Assembly (NCBI GenBank): GCA_003490145.1
Contig: QULQ01000002.1
Location: 273,826 to 337,825, forward strand
Length of the DNA stretch: 64,000 bases
DNA from: Lachnospiraceae bacterium OM04-12BH
GTDB taxonomy: Bacteria; Bacillota; Clostridia; Lachnospirales; Lachnospiraceae
Reading direction: 5' to 3'
The translations under genes and the position numbers were made by a program. Below are positions 62,735 to 64,000 of this stretch, one piece after another. The notes below the pieces were generated by a model, which searched no databases, was not told where the DNA came from, and worked only from the letters and a program-made list of their open reading frames with translations. Within the stretch, counting starts at the first letter, position 1. Every line of letters starts with the position of its first letter.

Positions 62735-63927
62735 TCAAACGAATAAGGGAAAATTGTATAGATGGGTATATAGGGATCGGATATTTGCGTTTCGGTCATT
62801 AAGTATTTATCTTCCAAATAAAGATCATATGTACCATTATCGTTAGCAATATAAAATAGATTTCTGCTGTCAGAATCAAAGGTTTCCTCCTCATATTTAT
62901 CAGGAATTCTATATGGTTCAAACACAAAAACCAATGAGATCATCAATGCTCCGATAAGCAGCAGACTGGAAACCAACCCATTAGGTGCCAGAGTTTTGAT
63001 CTTATCAGGGCTTCCGATGATCATTTGTATTCTTTGACTGAGAGAAGATGGCTTTTTGGAAGATTTGGTTTTTGAGGATTTATTCAACCTGGAGTCGTCT
63101 GTCTTTGCAGGGTTGTAAGTGGCAGTAAAAGCGGGTGTTGTCTTTTTCTCTGCAAGGGTTCTTGCCATGCTGGTAAGGCTCTTGGAGTAGTCTAACCGCC
63201 CAAGAGGTTCTAACGGTGCGATAACCTTGGAATCCACACTGATTTCGATGATACGGTTGATCTCCTTCACGAAGATTTTAACCAGAGGGTTCCAGAAGTA
63301 GATCACCTCGAGAAGAGAACAAAGGAACTTATACAAGGTATGGTGGTTATAGTAGTGGGCTGTTTCATGGCTGAGAATATAGAATAACTCTTCTTTGGAA
63401 TGAACGCTGTCAGGCAGGACGATAACCGGATGGAAAATGCCATATATGAAGGGTGTGATATTCCTTGGAGTTATGTAGATCCTGAAAACAGCTTTGCTTT
63501 TCTGGTGGCAGGAAGTGATCTTATGAAGTATGGCATATGCGTCAGAGTCAGGTGCAGCTTCTCGAAGCCGATATCGTTGCCGGATAGTGGCGAACTGGAG
63601 AAAAAGCCGTGAGCCGCAGATAAGGATGCCAATGTACCATGCGATCATAAAAATAGTAAAGATATTGATGGGATGACCGAGAATGTTGATTTCCAGCATA
63701 ACAAAGAGATCATACAGATAGGATAAGCCCCACTTTACAGGTACAGAAACAGTGAAGGGAAATTCAAATGGTAAAAGGAAACGAAGCAGAATAACGAGAG
63801 AGCTTAGAAGGAACAGATCAATATTAAAATAATTGATCACAGATGTCTTAACCACCTGATTAAGGGCAATAACAAAAACAGCATTGATAATGATCATGCT
63901 TAAGAGGGTAGAAAACGTGAAACTCAT
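62731..63927 (-). CDS. M56 family membrane metallopeptidase (BlaR1/MecR1-like sensor)
   Basis: A 398-residue protein with membrane helices at the N-terminus, an M56 zinc-peptidase domain with HETAH at residues 187-191 (SHETAHYYNHH) and ISVDSKV, a helix near residue 330, and a short extracytoplasmic tail. In the BlaR1/MecR1 systems such peptidases cleave a BlaI repressor on antibiotic binding. Here the penicillin-binding sensor domain is absent (only ~70 residues remain), so the signal differs. The upstream gene end at the window edge may be the repressor. Confidence 0.88.
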   Translation of the reverse strand: MSFTFSTLLSMIIINAVFVIALNQVVKTSVINYFNIDLFLLSSLVILLRFLLPFEFPFTVSVPVKWGLSYLYDLFVMLEINILGHPINIFTIFMIAWYIGILICGSRLFLQFATIRQRYRLREAAPDSDAYAILHKITSCHQKSKAVFRIYITPRNITPFIYGIFHPVIVLPDSVHSKEELFYILSHETAHYYNHHTLYKFLCSLLEVIYFWNPLVKIFVKEINRIIEISVDSKVIAPLEPLGRLDYSKSLTSMARTLAEKKTTPAFTATYNPAKTDDSRLNKSSKTKSSKKPSSLSQRIQMIIGSPDKIKTLAPNGLVSSLLLIGALMISLVFVFEPYRIPDKYEEETFDSDSRNLFYIANDNGTYDLYLEDKYLMTETQISDPYIPIYTIFPYSFD

Positions 63928-63934
63928 ATGTTTG

Positions 63935-64000
63935 TCAATCCTTGAGTGTATGAGAAAATCTCTGTAAATAAGATTCTTCTATGATAATTAAGGGCAATAA
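63935..64000 (-). CDS. Possible C-terminal end of an upstream gene (BlaI-type repressor?)
   Basis: On the minus strand the edge is open for 21 codons, ending LQRFSHTLKD and TGA at 63935-63937, eight bases before the M56 start. BlaI-type repressors normally precede M56 genes, but the piece is too short to assign. Confidence 0.3.
   Translation of the reverse strand, partial: LLPLIIIEESYLQRFSHTLKD

Noticed and set aside
1..64000. CRISPR arrays, tRNA or rRNA genes, riboswitches
   Set aside because: None was recognised on either strand by eye; a covariance-model search would be needed to exclude small structured RNAs.

Overview
The window looks like a chromosomal stretch from a gut-type Clostridia, most likely Lachnospiraceae (Blautia-like). 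This is inferred from Gram-positive ribosome binding sites, frequent TTG/GTG starts, low to moderate G+C, a YesMN-regulated sugar ABC transporter, DUF6020 and CotH/VTC/DUF4956 genes, and a BlaR-type M56 peptidase. No rRNA, tRNA or CRISPR array was seen.

Region 1 (1-16.3 kb, visibly A/T-rich) is part of a surface polysaccharide locus. It starts inside an FGGY sugar kinase. It then carries a YerE-like thiamine-diphosphate enzyme, an SDR, a VOC protein, a sugar epimerase/dehydratase-type SDR, a radical SAM enzyme, an FkbM methyltransferase and a polysaccharide pyruvyltransferase. The CDP-3,6-dideoxyhexose genes ddhA/ddhC/ddhB (rfbF/rfbH/rfbG) follow. After a decayed IS5/IS1182-type transposase come two glycosyltransferases, a UDP-GlcNAc 2-epimerase and an acyltransferase-3 gene with a 5' frameshift. 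Together they suggest a branched deoxysugar and a heavily decorated glycan.

Region 2 (16.3-24.5 kb) is a compact operon: FkbH-type HAD enzyme, aldo/keto reductase, split transketolase, MaoC-type hydratase, acyl carrier protein, MBOAT acyltransferase and SGNH/DltD-like protein. It reads as a pathway that builds an unusual hydroxyacyl group on a carrier protein and transfers it to an extracytoplasmic glycan.

Region 3 (24.5-42.7 kb) begins with a VTC / DUF4956 / CotH trio. It continues with membrane proteins, two alkaline-phosphatase-superfamily (sulfatase/LtaS-like) enzymes and a YidC-TagF fusion. A complete 2-aminoethylphosphonate pathway is present (PEP mutase, phosphonopyruvate decarboxylase, AEP transaminase, cytidylyltransferase), indicating a phosphonate-decorated surface polymer.

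Region 4 (42.7-50 kb) is a defence island. A Thoeris-type pair (TIR ThsB, SIR2-SLOG ThsA) lies convergently between perfect 38-bp inverted repeats, with a tyrosine recombinase just outside. The arrangement predicts an invertible, phase-variable Thoeris cassette. A HEPN-STAND NTPase and a broken pRiA4b ORF-3-like gene follow.

Region 5 (50-64 kb) looks like ordinary chromosome of somewhat higher G+C. It holds small secreted proteins, a YesMN two-component system divergent from a carbohydrate ABC transporter, a second CotH / VTC / DUF4956 set, a radical SAM/SPASM protein, a small secreted protein and a BlaR1/MecR1-type sensor at the right edge.
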